A stretch of 64,000 nt of DNA from Capnocytophaga sp. ARDL2 (GCF_041530365.1 NZ_CP168034.1:62001-126000); one strand, 5' to 3'. Shown: positions 53,547 to 63,792, counted from the first letter of the stretch. The notes: generated by a model from the letters alone, not told the origin. Numbers and translations: made by a program.

Positions 53547-54651
53547 TTATTTCCCCTCTTTCATATACTCCACAAACTGGTCAAATAAATATTTTGAATC
53601 GTTTGGTCCCGGTGATGATTCTGGGTGATATTGTACCGAAAATACTTGTTTGTCTTTCAAACGGATACCTGCTACGGTATTGTCGTTTAGGTGATAATGT
53701 GTAATTTCAACGGTTGGGTGATTTTCTACTTCCTCTCTTACTACAGCAAATCCGTGGTTTTGTGAAGTGATTTCTCCTTTTCCAGTAATGACATTCATAA
53801 TTGGATGGTTGATACCTCTGTGTCCGTTAAACATTTTGTAGGTATTAATCCCTTGCGACAATGCTATGATTTGATGCCCTAAACAAATTCCAAAAACAGG
53901 TTTTCCTGCGTTAATAATTTGTTTTGCATTTTCGATTACATCTGTCAATGGTTGTGGGTCTCAGCCGATTAGACAAGAAATATCCGTCAGGATTGAATGA
54001 ATTCAAGTCTTCTAAAGTGGCATTGTATGGAAATACTTTCACATAACAATCTCTGGCTGCCAAACAACGCAAAATATTGGTTTTAATTCCAAAATCTAAT
54101 GCTGCTACACGGTAAGAAGCGTTTTCGTTTCCATAATAATAAGGTTCTTTAGTAGAAACGCTCGACGCCAACTCCAATCCTTTCATATCTGGCACTTTTG
54201 CCAAGATTTCTTTCAATTCTTCGATTGATTTTCCGTCTGTAGAAATTACAGCATTCATAGCACCGTTATCACGGATATAGCTTACCAAAGCACGAGTATC
54301 AACATCAGAAACAGCTATCAAATTTTTCTTTTCAAAATAGTCATAAAGTGATTCGTAAGCAGCAGGACGAGAAAATGTCTGACTAAAGTTTTTACAAACC
54401 AAACCTGCGATTTTAATTCCGTCTGAATCCACTTCGTCTTCATGTACCCCATAATTTCCAATATGGGCAGTAGTTGACAACATAATCTGACCAAAGTATG
54501 AAGGATCTGTAAAAATTTCTTGATAACCTGTAACGCCAGTATTGAAACAGATTTCACCTGTAGTAGTTCCTTTTATTCCGACAGATTTACCATAAAACAC
54601 AGTACCGTCGCTTAGCAATACGATTGCTTTATCTTTAGAAATATATTTCAT
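53547..54651 (-). pseudogene. carA: carbamoyl-phosphate synthase small subunit (frameshifted)
   Basis: The ATG at 54651 opens a normal CarA N-terminus (MKYISKDKAIVLLSDGTVFY) that reads well through GYFLSN near residue 229. It then meets CGGCTGA where nine bases for Gly-Pro-Gly are expected, before DPQPLTDVIENAKQ. The missing two bases (53961-53967) shift the frame. The remainder (53547-53948) has the glutaminase cysteine VFGICLGHQ and the His-Glu of YHPESSPGPND. The product would supply ammonia for carbamoyl phosphate in arginine and pyrimidine synthesis. A break in the universally conserved SNGPGDP loop is very surprising in a living strain. It follows rplQ, a known Bacteroidota neighbourhood. 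Confidence 0.85.
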
Positions 54652-54706
54652 TTTCAAACACTCTTTTTCAAGATACAAAAATAACACAAATAAATGGAGT
54701 AACCAT

Positions 54707-54741
54707 AAAAAAAGAGACAAACTTTTGTTTGCCTCTTTTTT
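54707..54741 (-). terminator. terminator of the ribosomal-protein operon
   Basis: AAAAAAGAGACAAAC pairs with GTTTGCCTCTTTTTT across a short loop, with one mismatch, 16 bases past the rplQ stop. It suggests that carA has its own promoter. Confidence 0.8.
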
Positions 54742-54756
54742 ATAATAGAATAGTGA

Positions 54757-55227
54757 TTATTCGTTAGTCTCAGAAGATTCTTCAACAACTTCCTCTGCTT
54801 TTGGTTCAGCTTTTTTACGAGATCTACGAGTTGTAGATTTCTTAGCTTCTTTTTTCACATTGTACAATTCGTTGAAATCTACCAATTCAATCATTGCCAT
54901 TTCAGCGTTATCTCCCAAACGGTTCCCCAATTTAATAATACGAGTATATCCACCTGGACGATCACCTACTTTTGGAGCAACTTCTCTGAACAACTCAGTT
55001 ACAGCGTATTTGTTTTTCAAGTAAGAGAAAACAATACGACGGTTGTGAGTATCGTCAGTTTTAGATTTAGTTACCAAAGGCTCGATGTATTGTTTCAAAG
55101 CTTTAGCTTTAGCAACTGTAGTATTTATACGCTTGTGCTCGATAAGCGAACAAGCCATATTAGCCAACATAGCTTTTCTATGACCAGCTTTTCTACTTAA
55201 ATGATTTACTTTTTTTCCGTGTCTCAT
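54757..55227 (-). CDS. rplQ: 50S ribosomal protein L17
   Basis: This 156-residue protein starts [20 protein letters not shown], the L17 signature. The conserved core ends near residue 118. A C-terminal acidic/lysine-rich tail ([19 protein letters not shown]) extends beyond the usual 120 residues, as in other Bacteroidota. It is the last gene of the operon, before the terminator. Confidence 0.97.
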   Translation of the reverse strand: MRHGKKVNHLSRKAGHRKAMLANMACSLIEHKRINTTVAKAKALKQYIEPLVTKSKTDDTHNRRIVFSYLKNKYAVTELFREVAPKVGDRPGGYTRIIKLGNRLGDNAEMAMIELVDFNELYNVKKEAKKSTTRRSRKKAEPKAEEVVEESSETNE

Positions 55228-55261
55228 TGCTAATACGAGTTTGGACTTTTACAAGTCTGTA

Positions 55262-56254
55262 TTATTCTTTATCTAATTTATATTTTGACAAGTCCATTCC
55301 GAAAGTCAAACCTTTATTTTGAACTAGTTCTTCTAATTCTGTCAAAGATTTTTTACCGAAGTTTCTGAACTTCATCAAATCGTTTTTGTTAAAAGATACT
55401 AAGTCTCCTAATGTTTCAACTTCAGCAGCTTTCAAACAGTTCAATGCACGAACTGATAAGTCTAAATCCACCAAACGAGATTTCAACAATTGTCTCATAT
55501 GAAGTGATTCTTCGTCATAAGAGTCTGTTTGAGCGATTTCGTCTGCTTCTAATGTAATTCTCTCATCTGAAAACAACATAAAGTGGTGAATTAAAGTTTT
55601 TGCTGCTTCTGTCAAAGCGTCTTTAGGATGAATAGATCCGTCTGTTACGATATCGAAAACTAATTTTTCGTAGTCTGTTTTTTGCTCTACACGATAGTTT
55701 TCTACCGCATACTTCACATTTTTTACAGGCGTGTAAATAGAATCTGTAAAAATTGTTCCGATTGGAGCATTTGGTTTTCTATTTTCTTCTGCTGGAACAT
55801 ATCCTCTACCCTTTTCGATAGTAAACTCAAGAGAAAGATTGATTTTATCTTCGCAATTTAAGATTACTAAGTCTGGATTTAATACTTGAAATCCTGAAAT
55901 AAATTTTTGGAAATCACCCGCAGTTAATTGTTTTTTACCAGTAAATGAAACACTAACAGATTCGTTTTCCGCATCTTCGATTTGGCGTTTGAAACGCACT
56001 TGTTTTAGATTTAGGATGATTTCTGTTACATCTTCAACAACACCGGCAATAGTAGAAAACTCATGTTCAACGCCTTCGATACGAATAGAAGTGATTGCAT
56101 ACCCCTCTAAAGAAGAAAGTAATACTCTTCGTAATGCGTTACCGATTGTCAATCCATAACCTGGTTCTAACGGACGAAATTCGAATTTACCGTTAAAATC
56201 AGTAGAATCAATCATAATAACTTTATCGGGCTTTTGAAAATTAAATATTGCCAT
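55262..56254 (-). CDS. rpoA: RNA polymerase alpha subunit
   Basis: This 330-residue protein has the N-terminal dimerisation/assembly domain ([20 protein letters not shown]) and the C-terminal domain with the helix-hairpin-helix region ([20 protein letters not shown] ... [16 protein letters not shown]) that contacts DNA and activators. It starts at 56254. It lies between rpsD and rplQ, as in the canonical alpha operon. Confidence 0.98.
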   Translation of the reverse strand: MAIFNFQKPDKVIMIDSTDFNGKFEFRPLEPGYGLTIGNALRRVLLSSLEGYAITSIRIEGVEHEFSTIAGVVEDVTEIILNLKQVRFKRQIEDAENESVSVSFTGKKQLTAGDFQKFISGFQVLNPDLVILNCEDKINLSLEFTIEKGRGYVPAEENRKPNAPIGTIFTDSIYTPVKNVKYAVENYRVEQKTDYEKLVFDIVTDGSIHPKDALTEAAKTLIHHFMLFSDERITLEADEIAQTDSYDEESLHMRQLLKSRLVDLDLSVRALNCLKAAEVETLGDLVSFNKNDLMKFRNFGKKSLTELEELVQNKGLTFGMDLSKYKLDKE

Positions 56255-56279
56255 ATTGATTTCGACTGAATGTCATTTA

Positions 56280-56885
56280 TTATTTGTTGTACAACTCTAC
56301 GATTAACTGTTCTTTGATATTTTCTGGAACTTGGATTCTCGCTGGAACAGATACGAAAGTACCTTCTAAAGTTTCAGTATTCCAAGTCAACCATTCGTAA
56401 ACAGCACTAGAATTAGATAAAGATCTTTCGATAGCTTCTAGAGATTTAGATTTTTCACGAACTGCTACTTTATCTCCTGGTTTTAATTTGTATGAAGGGA
56501 TGTTTACCACTTCACCATTTACAGTAATATGTCTGTGAGAAACGATTTGACGGGCTGCTCTACGAGAAGGAGCGATTCCTAAACGGTAAACAACATTGTC
56601 CAATCTTGATTCACACAATTGAATCAACACCTCACCAGTTACACCTTTAGCTGCAGATGCTTTTTCAAACAAGTTGCGGAATTGTCTTTCCAAAATACCA
56701 TAAGTGTATTTTGCTTTTTGTTTTTCCATCAACTGAATAGCATACTCAGATTTTTTACCTCTTTTTTTAGCCAAACCGTGTTGACCTGGAGGATAGTTTC
56801 TTTTTTCGAAAGATCTATCGTCTCCGAAAATTGCTTCACCAAATTTACGAGCAATTTTAGTTTGTGGACCAGTATATCTTGCCAT
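56280..56885 (-). CDS. rpsD: 30S ribosomal protein S4
   Basis: This 201-residue protein has the S4 RNA-binding fold ([21 protein letters not shown]) and the C-terminal extension [19 protein letters not shown]. It binds 16S rRNA early in assembly and is often an autoregulator in bacteria. No zinc-binding cysteine cluster is present at the N-terminus. A structured leader precedes it at 56901-56953. Confidence 0.98.
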   Translation of the reverse strand: MARYTGPQTKIARKFGEAIFGDDRSFEKRNYPPGQHGLAKKRGKKSEYAIQLMEKQKAKYTYGILERQFRNLFEKASAAKGVTGEVLIQLCESRLDNVVYRLGIAPSRRAARQIVSHRHITVNGEVVNIPSYKLKPGDKVAVREKSKSLEAIERSLSNSSAVYEWLTWNTETLEGTFVSVPARIQVPENIKEQLIVELYNK

Positions 56886-56900
56886 TATAAAAAATTAAAA

Positions 56901-56953
56901 AAGGTAGGGATTATGAATTCAGGTCTCATCCTACGATAATCTGTTCCTACCTT
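56901..56953 (-). ncRNA. structured leader upstream of rpsD (candidate S4 autoregulatory element)
   Basis: In the 90-bp gap between rpsK and rpsD the minus strand forms a long stem. AAGGTAGG pairs with CCTACCTT, then GATTAT pairs with ATAATC, and the stem ends in a T-rich run just before the rpsD start. It resembles the S4 leader I recall being described for Bacteroidia. Binding of S4 to it is inferred, not shown. Because it lies inside a long operon it could act as an attenuator. Confidence 0.55.
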
Positions 56954-56975
56954 GGTTATACTTCAATTATTAAAA

Positions 56976-57359
56976 TTAAACTCTTCTTCTTTTTGGAGGA
57001 CGACATCCATTGTGAGGGATTGGAGTAACATCGATGATTTCAGTTACTTCGATTCCACCATTGTGGATAGAACGGATAGCAGATTCTCTTCCGTTTCCTG
57101 GTCCTTTAACGTAAACTTTTACTTTTTTAAGTCCAGCCTCCAAAGCCACTTTTGCACAATCCTCTGCTGCCATTTGAGCGGCGTATGGTGTGTTCTTTTT
57201 AGAACCACGGAATCCCATTTTACCAGCTGATGACCAAGAGATTACTTCACCTTTCTTGTTTGTCAAAGAAATGATGATATTGTTGAATGTTGCATTGATA
57301 TGAGCTTCACCAGTAGACTCAACTATCACTTTACGTTTTTTGGTATTTGCTTTAGCCAT
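56976..57359 (-). CDS. rpsK: 30S ribosomal protein S11
   Basis: This 127-residue protein matches S11 throughout ([40 protein letters not shown] and the basic tail [12 protein letters not shown]). It stabilises the 16S rRNA platform. It lies between rpsM and rpsD in the alpha-operon order, eight bases downstream of rpsM. Confidence 0.98.
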   Translation of the reverse strand: MAKANTKKRKVIVESTGEAHINATFNNIIISLTNKKGEVISWSSAGKMGFRGSKKNTPYAAQMAAEDCAKVALEAGLKKVKVYVKGPGNGRESAIRSIHNGGIEVTEIIDVTPIPHNGCRPPKRRRV

Positions 57360-57367
57360 ACTACTTA

Positions 57368-57742
57368 CTATTTACTTGCTTTTTTCTTATTAGCAACAGT
57401 TTTTCTTTTTCCTTTTCTTGTTCTAGAGTTATTTTTCGTTCTCTGACCTCTCAATGGAAGTCCCGCTCTGTGACGGATACCTCTCTGACATCCAATATCC
57501 ATCAAACGCTTGATGTTTAATGAAATTTCAGAACGAAGCTCACCTTCGATTTTGTAGTTAGAGACAGCCTCACGTATAGCTCCGATTTCGTCATCGTTCC
57601 AATCAGAAACTTTTTTATCTTCGCTAACTTTTGCTGTTGCTAATACCTCTTTTGCTCTACTTTTTCCAACACCAAAGATGTAAGTCAAAGCAATAATTCC
57701 TCTTTTATTTTTAGGTATATCTACCCCTGCTATTCTTGCCAT
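57368..57742 (-). CDS. rpsM: 30S ribosomal protein S13
   Basis: This 124-residue protein starts [20 protein letters not shown] and has the conserved [20 protein letters not shown] near the C-terminus, followed by a basic tail that reaches into the P-site region. It follows rpmJ after two bases and precedes rpsK. Confidence 0.98.
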   Translation of the reverse strand: MARIAGVDIPKNKRGIIALTYIFGVGKSRAKEVLATAKVSEDKKVSDWNDDEIGAIREAVSNYKIEGELRSEISLNIKRLMDIGCQRGIRHRAGLPLRGQRTKNNSRTRKGKRKTVANKKKASK

Positions 57743-57744
57743 AA

Positions 57745-57861
57745 TTATCCTTGTCTTTGTTTAAATCTAGGATTCTTTTTATTAATAACGTATAATCTAC
57801 CTTTTCTACGCACGATAATGCACTCTGCACTTCGTTTTTTAATTGATGCTCTTACTTTCAT
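57745..57861 (-). CDS. rpmJ: 50S ribosomal protein L36 (zinc-free form)
   Basis: This 38-residue gene starts [20 protein letters not shown] at the ATG at 57861 and ends RFKQRQG before TAA at 57745-57747. The standard L36 zinc ligands (C-x2-C ... C-x4-H) are reduced to a single cysteine at residue 14, so it is the C-minus, zinc-independent type. It sits between infA and rpsM, the expected place. Confidence 0.97.
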   Translation of the reverse strand: MKVRASIKKRSAECIIVRRKGRLYVINKKNPRFKQRQG

Positions 57862-57871
57862 TTTTACAGCT

Positions 57872-58087
57872 TTAATATCTATAAGTAATTCTTGCTTTAG
57901 ACAAATCGTAAGGGCTCATTTCCAACTTCACTTTATCGCCTGGCAATAATTTGATGTAATGCATACGCATTTTTCCTGAAATGTGAGCGATTACTATATG
58001 TCCGTTTTCTAATTCTACTCGGAACATAGCATTTGACAATGCCTCAATAATAGTCCCATCTTGTTCTATTGCTGATTGTTTTGCCAT
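57872..58087 (-). CDS. infA: translation initiation factor IF-1
   Basis: This 71-residue S1/OB-fold protein ([20 protein letters not shown] ... [20 protein letters not shown]) blocks the ribosomal A site during initiation. It follows secY after three bases, the standard operon position. Confidence 0.98.
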   Translation of the reverse strand: MAKQSAIEQDGTIIEALSNAMFRVELENGHIVIAHISGKMRMHYIKLLPGDKVKLEMSPYDLSKARITYRY

Positions 58088-58090
58088 AAT

Positions 58091-59440
58091 TTATGATGCT
58101 AATGTTTTTCTTTTCTTTCCAGTGTTCATCATTCCATCATACTGTTTGCTCAACATGTATGAGTTGATCTGCTGAATCGTATCGATTGCAACGCTTACTA
58201 AGATTAGTAACGATGTTCCACCGTAAAACATTGCCCATCCTTGTTGTACTCCTAACAATGATACTGCCAATGCAGGTAAAATTGCGATGAAAGCTAAAAA
58301 CAAAGATCCTGGGAATGTAATCAATGACATTACTCTATCCAAGAAGTTAGCTGTTTCCTCTCCAGGTTTGATACCTGGGATAAAACCACCACTTCTCTTT
58401 AAATCGTCTGCCATTCTATTGGTAGGAACTGTAATTGCGGTGTAAAAGTACGAAAAAATTATGATTAACAAAGCAAAAACTAAATTATACTGCCATCCAA
58501 ATATATTTTGGAAGATTGTTGCAATACTTTTCGCTGTATCAGATGATGATAATCCTGCCAATGCTGGTGGAACGAACATAATTGCTTGTGCAAAGATGAT
58601 TGGCATTACACCTGATGCATTTAACTTCAAAGGAATCCATTGTCTGTTTCCAGAAACCGCTGTTGCATCGTATTCTCCGCTTACGCTTCTTCTTGCATAT
58701 TGTACTGGAATTTTTCTTACTGCCATAGTCAATAAGATACAAGCGATGATAATCAACAACCAAATCACTAATTCGATAGCAATCATCATTACTCCTCCGT
58801 TTCCAGTCTCCATACGAGAAAGAGATTCTTGAATAAATGCAACTGGCAATTGTGCGATAATTCCCACCATAATCAACAATGAGATACCATTACCAATTCC
58901 TTTGTCTGTGATTTTTTCACCTAACCACATTGCGAAAATAGTTCCTGTAGTTAGAATCAAAACAGATGAAAACAAGAATGCAAATGAACTTGATGGTAAC
59001 AAAAACGCTTGTTCTGGTAATTGTCTGTACAAGTTATAGATATAACCTGGACCTTGAACAAGAGTAATTGCGATAGTCAACCATCTTGTAATTTGGTTCA
59101 TTTTTTTTCGACCGCTTTCACCGTCATTTTGAAGTTTTTGCAAATATGGTACTGCAATCCCCATCAATTGAACTACGATAGACGCAGAGATGTATGGCAT
59201 AATTCCTAATGCGAAAACAGATGCCTGTGAGAAAGCACCTCCGGTAAACACATTAATCAACCAACCAATACCCTGATCTGTTTGATCTGATAAAGCTTGC
59301 AATTCTTCAGCATTAATACCCGGTAAGGTTACTTGTGCACCAAAGCGATACACAAGTAACAATCCCAAAGTTATTAAGATTTTATTCTTAAGTTCTTTGA
59401 TTTTCCAGATACTGTTCAATGTTTCAAAAAACTTCTTCAT
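58091..59440 (-). CDS. secY: protein translocase subunit SecY
   Basis: This 449-residue inner-membrane protein with ten hydrophobic helices is the channel of the Sec translocon, working with SecE/G and SecA. It starts MKKFFETLNSIWKIKELKNK and has the family signatures GIMPYISASIVVQLM near residue 80 and KGIGNGISLLIMVGI near residue 180. The cytoplasmic loop RRSVSGEYDATAVSGNRQWI near residue 245 fits SecY. Confidence 0.98.
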   Translation of the reverse strand: MKKFFETLNSIWKIKELKNKILITLGLLLVYRFGAQVTLPGINAEELQALSDQTDQGIGWLINVFTGGAFSQASVFALGIMPYISASIVVQLMGIAVPYLQKLQNDGESGRKKMNQITRWLTIAITLVQGPGYIYNLYRQLPEQAFLLPSSSFAFLFSSVLILTTGTIFAMWLGEKITDKGIGNGISLLIMVGIIAQLPVAFIQESLSRMETGNGGVMMIAIELVIWLLIIIACILLTMAVRKIPVQYARRSVSGEYDATAVSGNRQWIPLKLNASGVMPIIFAQAIMFVPPALAGLSSSDTAKSIATIFQNIFGWQYNLVFALLIIIFSYFYTAITVPTNRMADDLKRSGGFIPGIKPGEETANFLDRVMSLITFPGSLFLAFIAILPALAVSLLGVQQGWAMFYGGTSLLILVSVAIDTIQQINSYMLSKQYDGMMNTGKKRKTLAS

Positions 59441-59451
59441 TCTTAAAAAAT

Positions 59452-59904
59452 TTATAAAGTTACTACTTCACCACCTACAGCTTCGATTGCAGATTTTGCA
59501 GATCCTGTAAATTTGTGAGCAGATACTTTCAATTTAGCTTTCAATTCTCCTCTTCCAAGGATTTTTACCAAGCTATTTTTTGAAACTAATCCTTTATCTA
59601 CTAAAACAGCTACATCAACTGAATCAGTCAAGATTCCTTTATCAACTAATCCTTGTAAAGTATCCAAGTTGATTCCTACATACTCTACTCTGTTGATATT
59701 TTTGAAACCAAATTTTGGAACTCTTCTTTGCAAAGGCATTTGTCCACCTTCGAAACCAATTTTCTTAGAGTAACCAGAACGAGATTTCGCTCCTTTGTGT
59801 CCACGAGTTGAAGTTCCACCTTTTCCTGAACCTTCTCCTCTACCTACTCTTTTATTTTGGTTATGTACAGATCCTACTGCTGGTTGTAAATTACTTAAAT
59901 TCAT
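59452..59904 (-). CDS. rplO: 50S ribosomal protein L15
   Basis: This 150-residue protein has the glycine/basic-rich N-terminus characteristic of L15 (RVGRGEGSGKGGTSTRGHKG, GFEGGQMPLQRRVPKFGF) and the conserved globular C-terminus. It lies 11 bases upstream of secY, the usual order. Confidence 0.98.
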   Translation of the reverse strand: MNLSNLQPAVGSVHNQNKRVGRGEGSGKGGTSTRGHKGAKSRSGYSKKIGFEGGQMPLQRRVPKFGFKNINRVEYVGINLDTLQGLVDKGILTDSVDVAVLVDKGLVSKNSLVKILGRGELKAKLKVSAHKFTGSAKSAIEAVGGEVVTL

Positions 59905-59915
59905 ATCCTAATAAA

Positions 59916-60098
59916 TTAGTTAATTTCTTCTACAGAAACTAAATGTTGCACTTTTTTTACCATTCCTACAATTGCAGGTGTATTATCATGCTCAACTACT
60001 TGTCCTAATTTACGAAGACCCAAAGCAGCTAAAGTTCTTTTTTGGTCTTCTGGACAGTTGATTTTACTTCTTGTTTGTTTTACTCTAATTTTTGACAT
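59916..60098 (-). CDS. rpmD: 50S ribosomal protein L30
   Basis: This 60-residue protein starts MSKIRVKQTRSKINCPEDQK with the family's ALGLRKLGQVVEHDNTPAIV core. It lies between rpsE and rplO, as in other bacteria. Confidence 0.97.
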   Translation of the reverse strand: MSKIRVKQTRSKINCPEDQKRTLAALGLRKLGQVVEHDNTPAIVGMVKKVQHLVSVEEIN

Positions 60099-60109
60099 AA
60101 CTCTAAAAA

Positions 60110-60634
60110 TTAAGATTTGAATACTTTATCTAAAGAGATTCCTCTTTGTTTAGCTACTGTAACAGCGCTTCTCATATTCAACAATGCATCGAAAGTAGCT
60201 TTCACTACATTGTGAGGGTTTGAAGAACCTTGAGATTTAGATAATACATTGTGTACACCTACAGATTCAAGTACTGCACGAACATTTCCACCTGCGATAA
60301 CTCCTGTACCGACAGCAGCAGGCATTAAAAATACTCTAGCACCACCGAATTTCCCTTTTTGTTCGTGAGGGATTGTAGATCCGTGTAAAGGAATACGAAC
60401 TAAGTTTTTCTTAGCATCTTCAACAGCTTTTGCGATTGCTTCAGAAACATCTTTAGATTTACCTAAACCATGACCCACTACACCATTTTCGTCACCTACT
60501 ACAACGATCGCAGAGAATCCGAATGCTCTACCACCTTTAGTAACTTTAGTAACTCTATTTACTGCAACCAAGCGGTCTTTCAAGTCAAGACCCGCTGGTT
60601 TTACAAATTCTACATTTTTATAATTTTGATACAT
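60110..60634 (-). CDS. rpsE: 30S ribosomal protein S5
   Basis: This 174-residue protein has the double-stranded RNA-binding N-terminal part ([20 protein letters not shown] and [20 protein letters not shown]) and the C-terminal domain [21 protein letters not shown]5 contributes to decoding accuracy. It starts [12 protein letters not shown] at 60634. Confidence 0.98.
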   Translation of the reverse strand: MYQNYKNVEFVKPAGLDLKDRLVAVNRVTKVTKGGRAFGFSAIVVVGDENGVVGHGLGKSKDVSEAIAKAVEDAKKNLVRIPLHGSTIPHEQKGKFGGARVFLMPAAVGTGVIAGGNVRAVLESVGVHNVLSKSQGSSNPHNVVKATFDALLNMRSAVTVAKQRGISLDKVFKS

Positions 60635-60647
60635 AACTAATTACGAA

Positions 60648-60998
60648 TTAAAATTTTAATCCAGCTTCTCTAGCTCCTTCGGCTAATGATTTTACTCTTC
60701 CGTGGTACAAATATCCACCTCTATCAAAAGAGATTGTATCGATACCTGCTTTTAAAGCCTTTTCTGCAATTAGTTTACCAACCGATGCAGCAGTTTCAAT
60801 TTTGTTTCCTTTAGATATCCCAGCCTCTCTTGAAGAAGCAGCTACTAAAGTTGTTCCATTTACATCATCTATGATTTGAGCATAGATTTCTTTGTTACTT
60901 CTAAATACAGACAAACGAGGTCTTGCAGCAGTACCGCTTACTGTTTTTCTGATTCTGTATTTAATTCTTTGTCTTCTTTCAGATTTGTTTAATGACAT
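60648..60998 (-). CDS. rplR: 50S ribosomal protein L18
   Basis: This 116-residue protein binds 5S rRNA. Conserved L18 segments are [18 protein letters not shown] and [20 protein letters not shown]. It lies between rplF and rpsE. Confidence 0.98.
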   Translation of the reverse strand: MSLNKSERRQRIKYRIRKTVSGTAARPRLSVFRSNKEIYAQIIDDVNGTTLVAASSREAGISKGNKIETAASVGKLIAEKALKAGIDTISFDRGGYLYHGRVKSLAEGAREAGLKF

Positions 60999-61009
60999 GG
61001 CTTTAATTT

Positions 61010-61552
61010 TTAAGCTGATTTACCTGCTTTTCTTCTCAATTCTTCACCAACAAACTTGATTCCTTTTCCTTTGTAAGGTTCTGGTTTACGGAAAGAACGA
61101 ATCTTAGCAGCTACCTGACCCAACAATTGTTTGTCGTATGAAGATAATTTAATGATTGGGTTTTTACCTTTTTCAGAAACTGTTTCAACTTTTACTTCTG
61201 GTACGATCTCCAATACGATATTGTGAGAGAAACCTAAAGCTAAGTCTAATTTTTGTCCTTGGTTTGAAGCACGGTATCCTACCCCTACCAATTCCAATTC
61301 CTTAGTGAAACCTTCTGAAACACCAACAACCATATTGTTGATTAAACTTCTGTATAAACCGTGTTTTGCTCTTTCGGTTTTTGAATTAGCAACTCTTTCT
61401 ACGATTACATTTCCTTCTTCTACTTTGATAGATACTTCAGAATAATTTTGAGAAAGTTCTCCTAATTTTCCTTTTACTACAACTACATCAGGTTGTACAT
61501 CTACTGTAACACCTGCTGGAATTGCGATTGGACTTTTTCCTATTCTTGACAT
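61010..61552 (-). CDS. rplF: 50S ribosomal protein L6
   Basis: This 180-residue protein begins [20 protein letters not shown] and ends with the C-terminal signature [20 protein letters not shown]. It has two L6 repeats and lies near the factor-binding region of the large subunit. Confidence 0.98.
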   Translation of the reverse strand: MSRIGKSPIAIPAGVTVDVQPDVVVVKGKLGELSQNYSEVSIKVEEGNVIVERVANSKTERAKHGLYRSLINNMVVGVSEGFTKELELVGVGYRASNQGQKLDLALGFSHNIVLEIVPEVKVETVSEKGKNPIIKLSSYDKQLLGQVAAKIRSFRKPEPYKGKGIKFVGEELRRKAGKSA

Positions 61553-61571
61553 TTCTGATCGTCTTTAATGA

Positions 61572-61970
61572 TTAGTATACATAACAGATTACTTCACCAC
61601 CAACATTTAGTTGTTTTGCTTTTTTTCCAGTCATCAATCCTTTTGATGTAGAAACGATAGCGATTCCTAATCCATTTAAAATTCTTGGAAGGTCTGCTGA
61701 TGAAGCATATTTACGTAAACCTGGTTTACTAATTCTTTGGATATCTTTGATTACTGATTCTTTAGTCTCTTTGTCGTATTTAAGAGCGATTTTGATAGTA
61801 CCTTGTACTGTTGAATCATCAAATTTGTAGCTCAAAATATATCCTTGATCGAATAAAATCTTTGTGATTTCTTTTTTGAAATTAGATGCAGGAATCTCAA
61901 CAACTTTATGATTTGCACGAGATGCATTTCTAATTCTTGTTAAAAAATCTGCGATTGGATCTGTGTACAT
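61572..61970 (-). CDS. rpsH: 30S ribosomal protein S8
   Basis: This 132-residue protein starts [20 protein letters not shown] and ends [21 protein letters not shown]8 binds the central domain of 16S rRNA. It lies between rpsN and rplF. Confidence 0.98.
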   Translation of the reverse strand: MYTDPIADFLTRIRNASRANHKVVEIPASNFKKEITKILFDQGYILSYKFDDSTVQGTIKIALKYDKETKESVIKDIQRISKPGLRKYASSADLPRILNGLGIAIVSTSKGLMTGKKAKQLNVGGEVICYVY

Positions 61971-61991
61971 TTTTTATCCCTTTTAAGTTTA

Positions 61992-62261
61992 TTACCAACT
62001 TGCTTTTTTAACTCCTGGTATCAATCCTTGATTTGCCATTTCACGGAATGTTACACGCGAAATTCCGAATTGACGCATATACCCTCTAGGTCTACCAGTT
62101 AATTTACAACGGTTATGTAAACGAACTGGAGAAGCGTTTTTAGGTAATTTTTGTAATGCTTCGTAGTCTCCTGCTTCTTTTAAAGCTTGACGCTTTGCTG
62201 CATATTTAGCTACCAATGCTTCTCTTTTCGCCTCACGGGCTTTCATTGATTCTTTAGCCAT
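61992..62261 (-). CDS. rpsN: 30S ribosomal protein S14
   Basis: This 89-residue protein ([20 protein letters not shown] ... [20 protein letters not shown]) is the longer S14 type. It has one cysteine instead of the two CxxC zinc pairs of the short form, so it is zinc-independent like the L36 in this operon. Confidence 0.97.
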   Translation of the reverse strand: MAKESMKAREAKREALVAKYAAKRQALKEAGDYEALQKLPKNASPVRLHNRCKLTGRPRGYMRQFGISRVTFREMANQGLIPGVKKASW

Positions 62262-62264
62262 ACT

Positions 62265-62816
62265 TTAGTTCTTTTTAAAAGGTATTCCTAATTCTGCCAA
62301 CAATGATTTTGCTTCTTTATCTGTATTTGCAGATGTTACAAAAGTTATATCAAAACCAGCAATTTTGTTTACTTTATCGATATCAATTTCTGGGAAGATA
62401 ATCTGCTCAACAACTCCAAGGTTATAGTTTCCTCTTCCGTCGAATCCTTCAGATTTTACTCCGTTGAAATCTCTTACTCGTGGTAAAGCTGAAGTAATCA
62501 AGCGGTCTAAGAATTCGTACATTCTTTCACCTCTCAAAGTTACTTTTGCTCCGATTGGCATTCCTTTTCTCAATTTGAAAGATGCCACATCCTTTTTAGA
62601 GATTGTAGCTACCGCTTTTTGACCTGTAATTTTTGTTAGTTCTTCTACAGCGTATTCTACTAACTTTTTATCAGAAACTGCAGCTCCTACTCCACGGCTT
62701 ACAACAATTTTCTCAAGTTTTGGAACTTGCATTACATTTTTGTAACCGAATTCTTCTTTAAGAGCAGAGATTACTCTCTCTCTGTATTCTTGTTTAAGTC
62801 TTGGTATATAAGTCAT
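62265..62816 (-). CDS. rplE: 50S ribosomal protein L5
   Basis: This 183-residue protein binds 5S rRNA and the P-site tRNA elbow. Conserved blocks are [37 protein letters not shown] and [20 protein letters not shown]. It lies two bases after rplX. Confidence 0.98.
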   Translation of the reverse strand: MTYIPRLKQEYRERVISALKEEFGYKNVMQVPKLEKIVVSRGVGAAVSDKKLVEYAVEELTKITGQKAVATISKKDVASFKLRKGMPIGAKVTLRGERMYEFLDRLITSALPRVRDFNGVKSEGFDGRGNYNLGVVEQIIFPEIDIDKVNKIAGFDITFVTSANTDKEAKSLLAELGIPFKKN

Positions 62817-62818
62817 GA

Positions 62819-63136
62819 CTACAATACTTGATTTGATTTTTTAGAAACTCTAACTTTCTTGCCTCCTTCTACTTTGAAAGCTACTCTTGTAGTTTTGTTA
62901 GTTTTAGGATCGATCAAAGCGATGTTTGAAATATGAATTGGAGCTTCTTTTTTAACAATTCCTCCTTGAGGGTTTGCAGCACTTGGTTTCACATGTTTAG
63001 AAACCATGTTTACACCCTCTACAACTGCTTTATTTTTTTCTTTTAAAACGCGTAAAACTTTTCCTTCCTCACCTTTGTGGTCTCCGGCAATAACTCTTAC
63101 ACTGTCTCCTGATTTAATTTTTAACTTTATCATCAT
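62819..63136 (-). CDS. rplX: 50S ribosomal protein L24
   Basis: This 105-residue protein carries an N-terminal KOW motif ([20 protein letters not shown]), one of the first proteins to bind 23S rRNA. The second codon is also ATG, so the start may be at 63133. It lies between rplN and rplE. Confidence 0.97.
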   Translation of the reverse strand: MMIKLKIKSGDSVRVIAGDHKGEEGKVLRVLKEKNKAVVEGVNMVSKHVKPSAANPQGGIVKKEAPIHISNIALIDPKTNKTTRVAFKVEGGKKVRVSKKSNQVL

Positions 63137-63145
63137 TTGAAAGAA

Positions 63146-63514
63146 TTAAAGCACTTCTGGTGCTAATGATACAATTTTCATGAATTGTTTTTCACGAAGT
63201 TCTCTTGCAACAGGGCCAAAAACGCGAGTTCCTCTCATTTCGCCTGCAGCGTTTAACAATACACATGCATTATCATCGAAACGAATGTAAGAACCATCGG
63301 CTCTTCTCACTTCTTTTTTGGTACGCACAACTACAGCTGTAGATACAGCTCCTTTTTTTACGTTTCCATTTGGAGTTGCTTCTTTAATAGCAACTACAAT
63401 TTTGTCTCCTACAGAGGCATAACGACGCTTCGTTCCTCCTAGTACACGGATAGTCAAAACTTCTTTTGCTCCCGTGTTGTCTGCTACTTTTAATCTAGAT
63501 TCTTGTTGTACCAT
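63146..63514 (-). CDS. rplN: 50S ribosomal protein L14
   Basis: This 122-residue protein has the family pattern [20 protein letters not shown] and [20 protein letters not shown]. It lies two bases after rpsQ. Confidence 0.98.
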   Translation of the reverse strand: MVQQESRLKVADNTGAKEVLTIRVLGGTKRRYASVGDKIVVAIKEATPNGNVKKGAVSTAVVVRTKKEVRRADGSYIRFDDNACVLLNAAGEMRGTRVFGPVARELREKQFMKIVSLAPEVL

Positions 63515-63516
63515 AA

Positions 63517-63774
63517 TTATTTCGCTCTTTCAATGATTTCAACCAATCTCCAACATTTGTTTTTAGACAATGGACGAGTTTCCATTATTCTAACTGTATC
63601 ACCAATGTTACAGTCGTTCAATTCGTCGTGTGCAACATATTTTTTTGTTTTCAACACGAACTTACCATACAATGGGTGTTTTACTCTTTTTGTTTCTGAT
63701 ACAACGATTGACTTTGTCATTTTGTTGCTAGTAACAACACCTATTCTTTCTTTTCTTAAATTTCTTTTTTCCAT
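63517..63774 (-). CDS. rpsQ: 30S ribosomal protein S17
   Basis: This 85-residue OB-fold protein has [20 protein letters not shown] and [20 protein letters not shown], typical of S17. It lies 18 bases after rpmC. Confidence 0.98.
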   Translation of the reverse strand: MEKRNLRKERIGVVTSNKMTKSIVVSETKRVKHPLYGKFVLKTKKYVAHDELNDCNIGDTVRIMETRPLSKNKCWRLVEIIERAK

Positions 63775-63792
63775 CTTTTCAACAGAATACGA

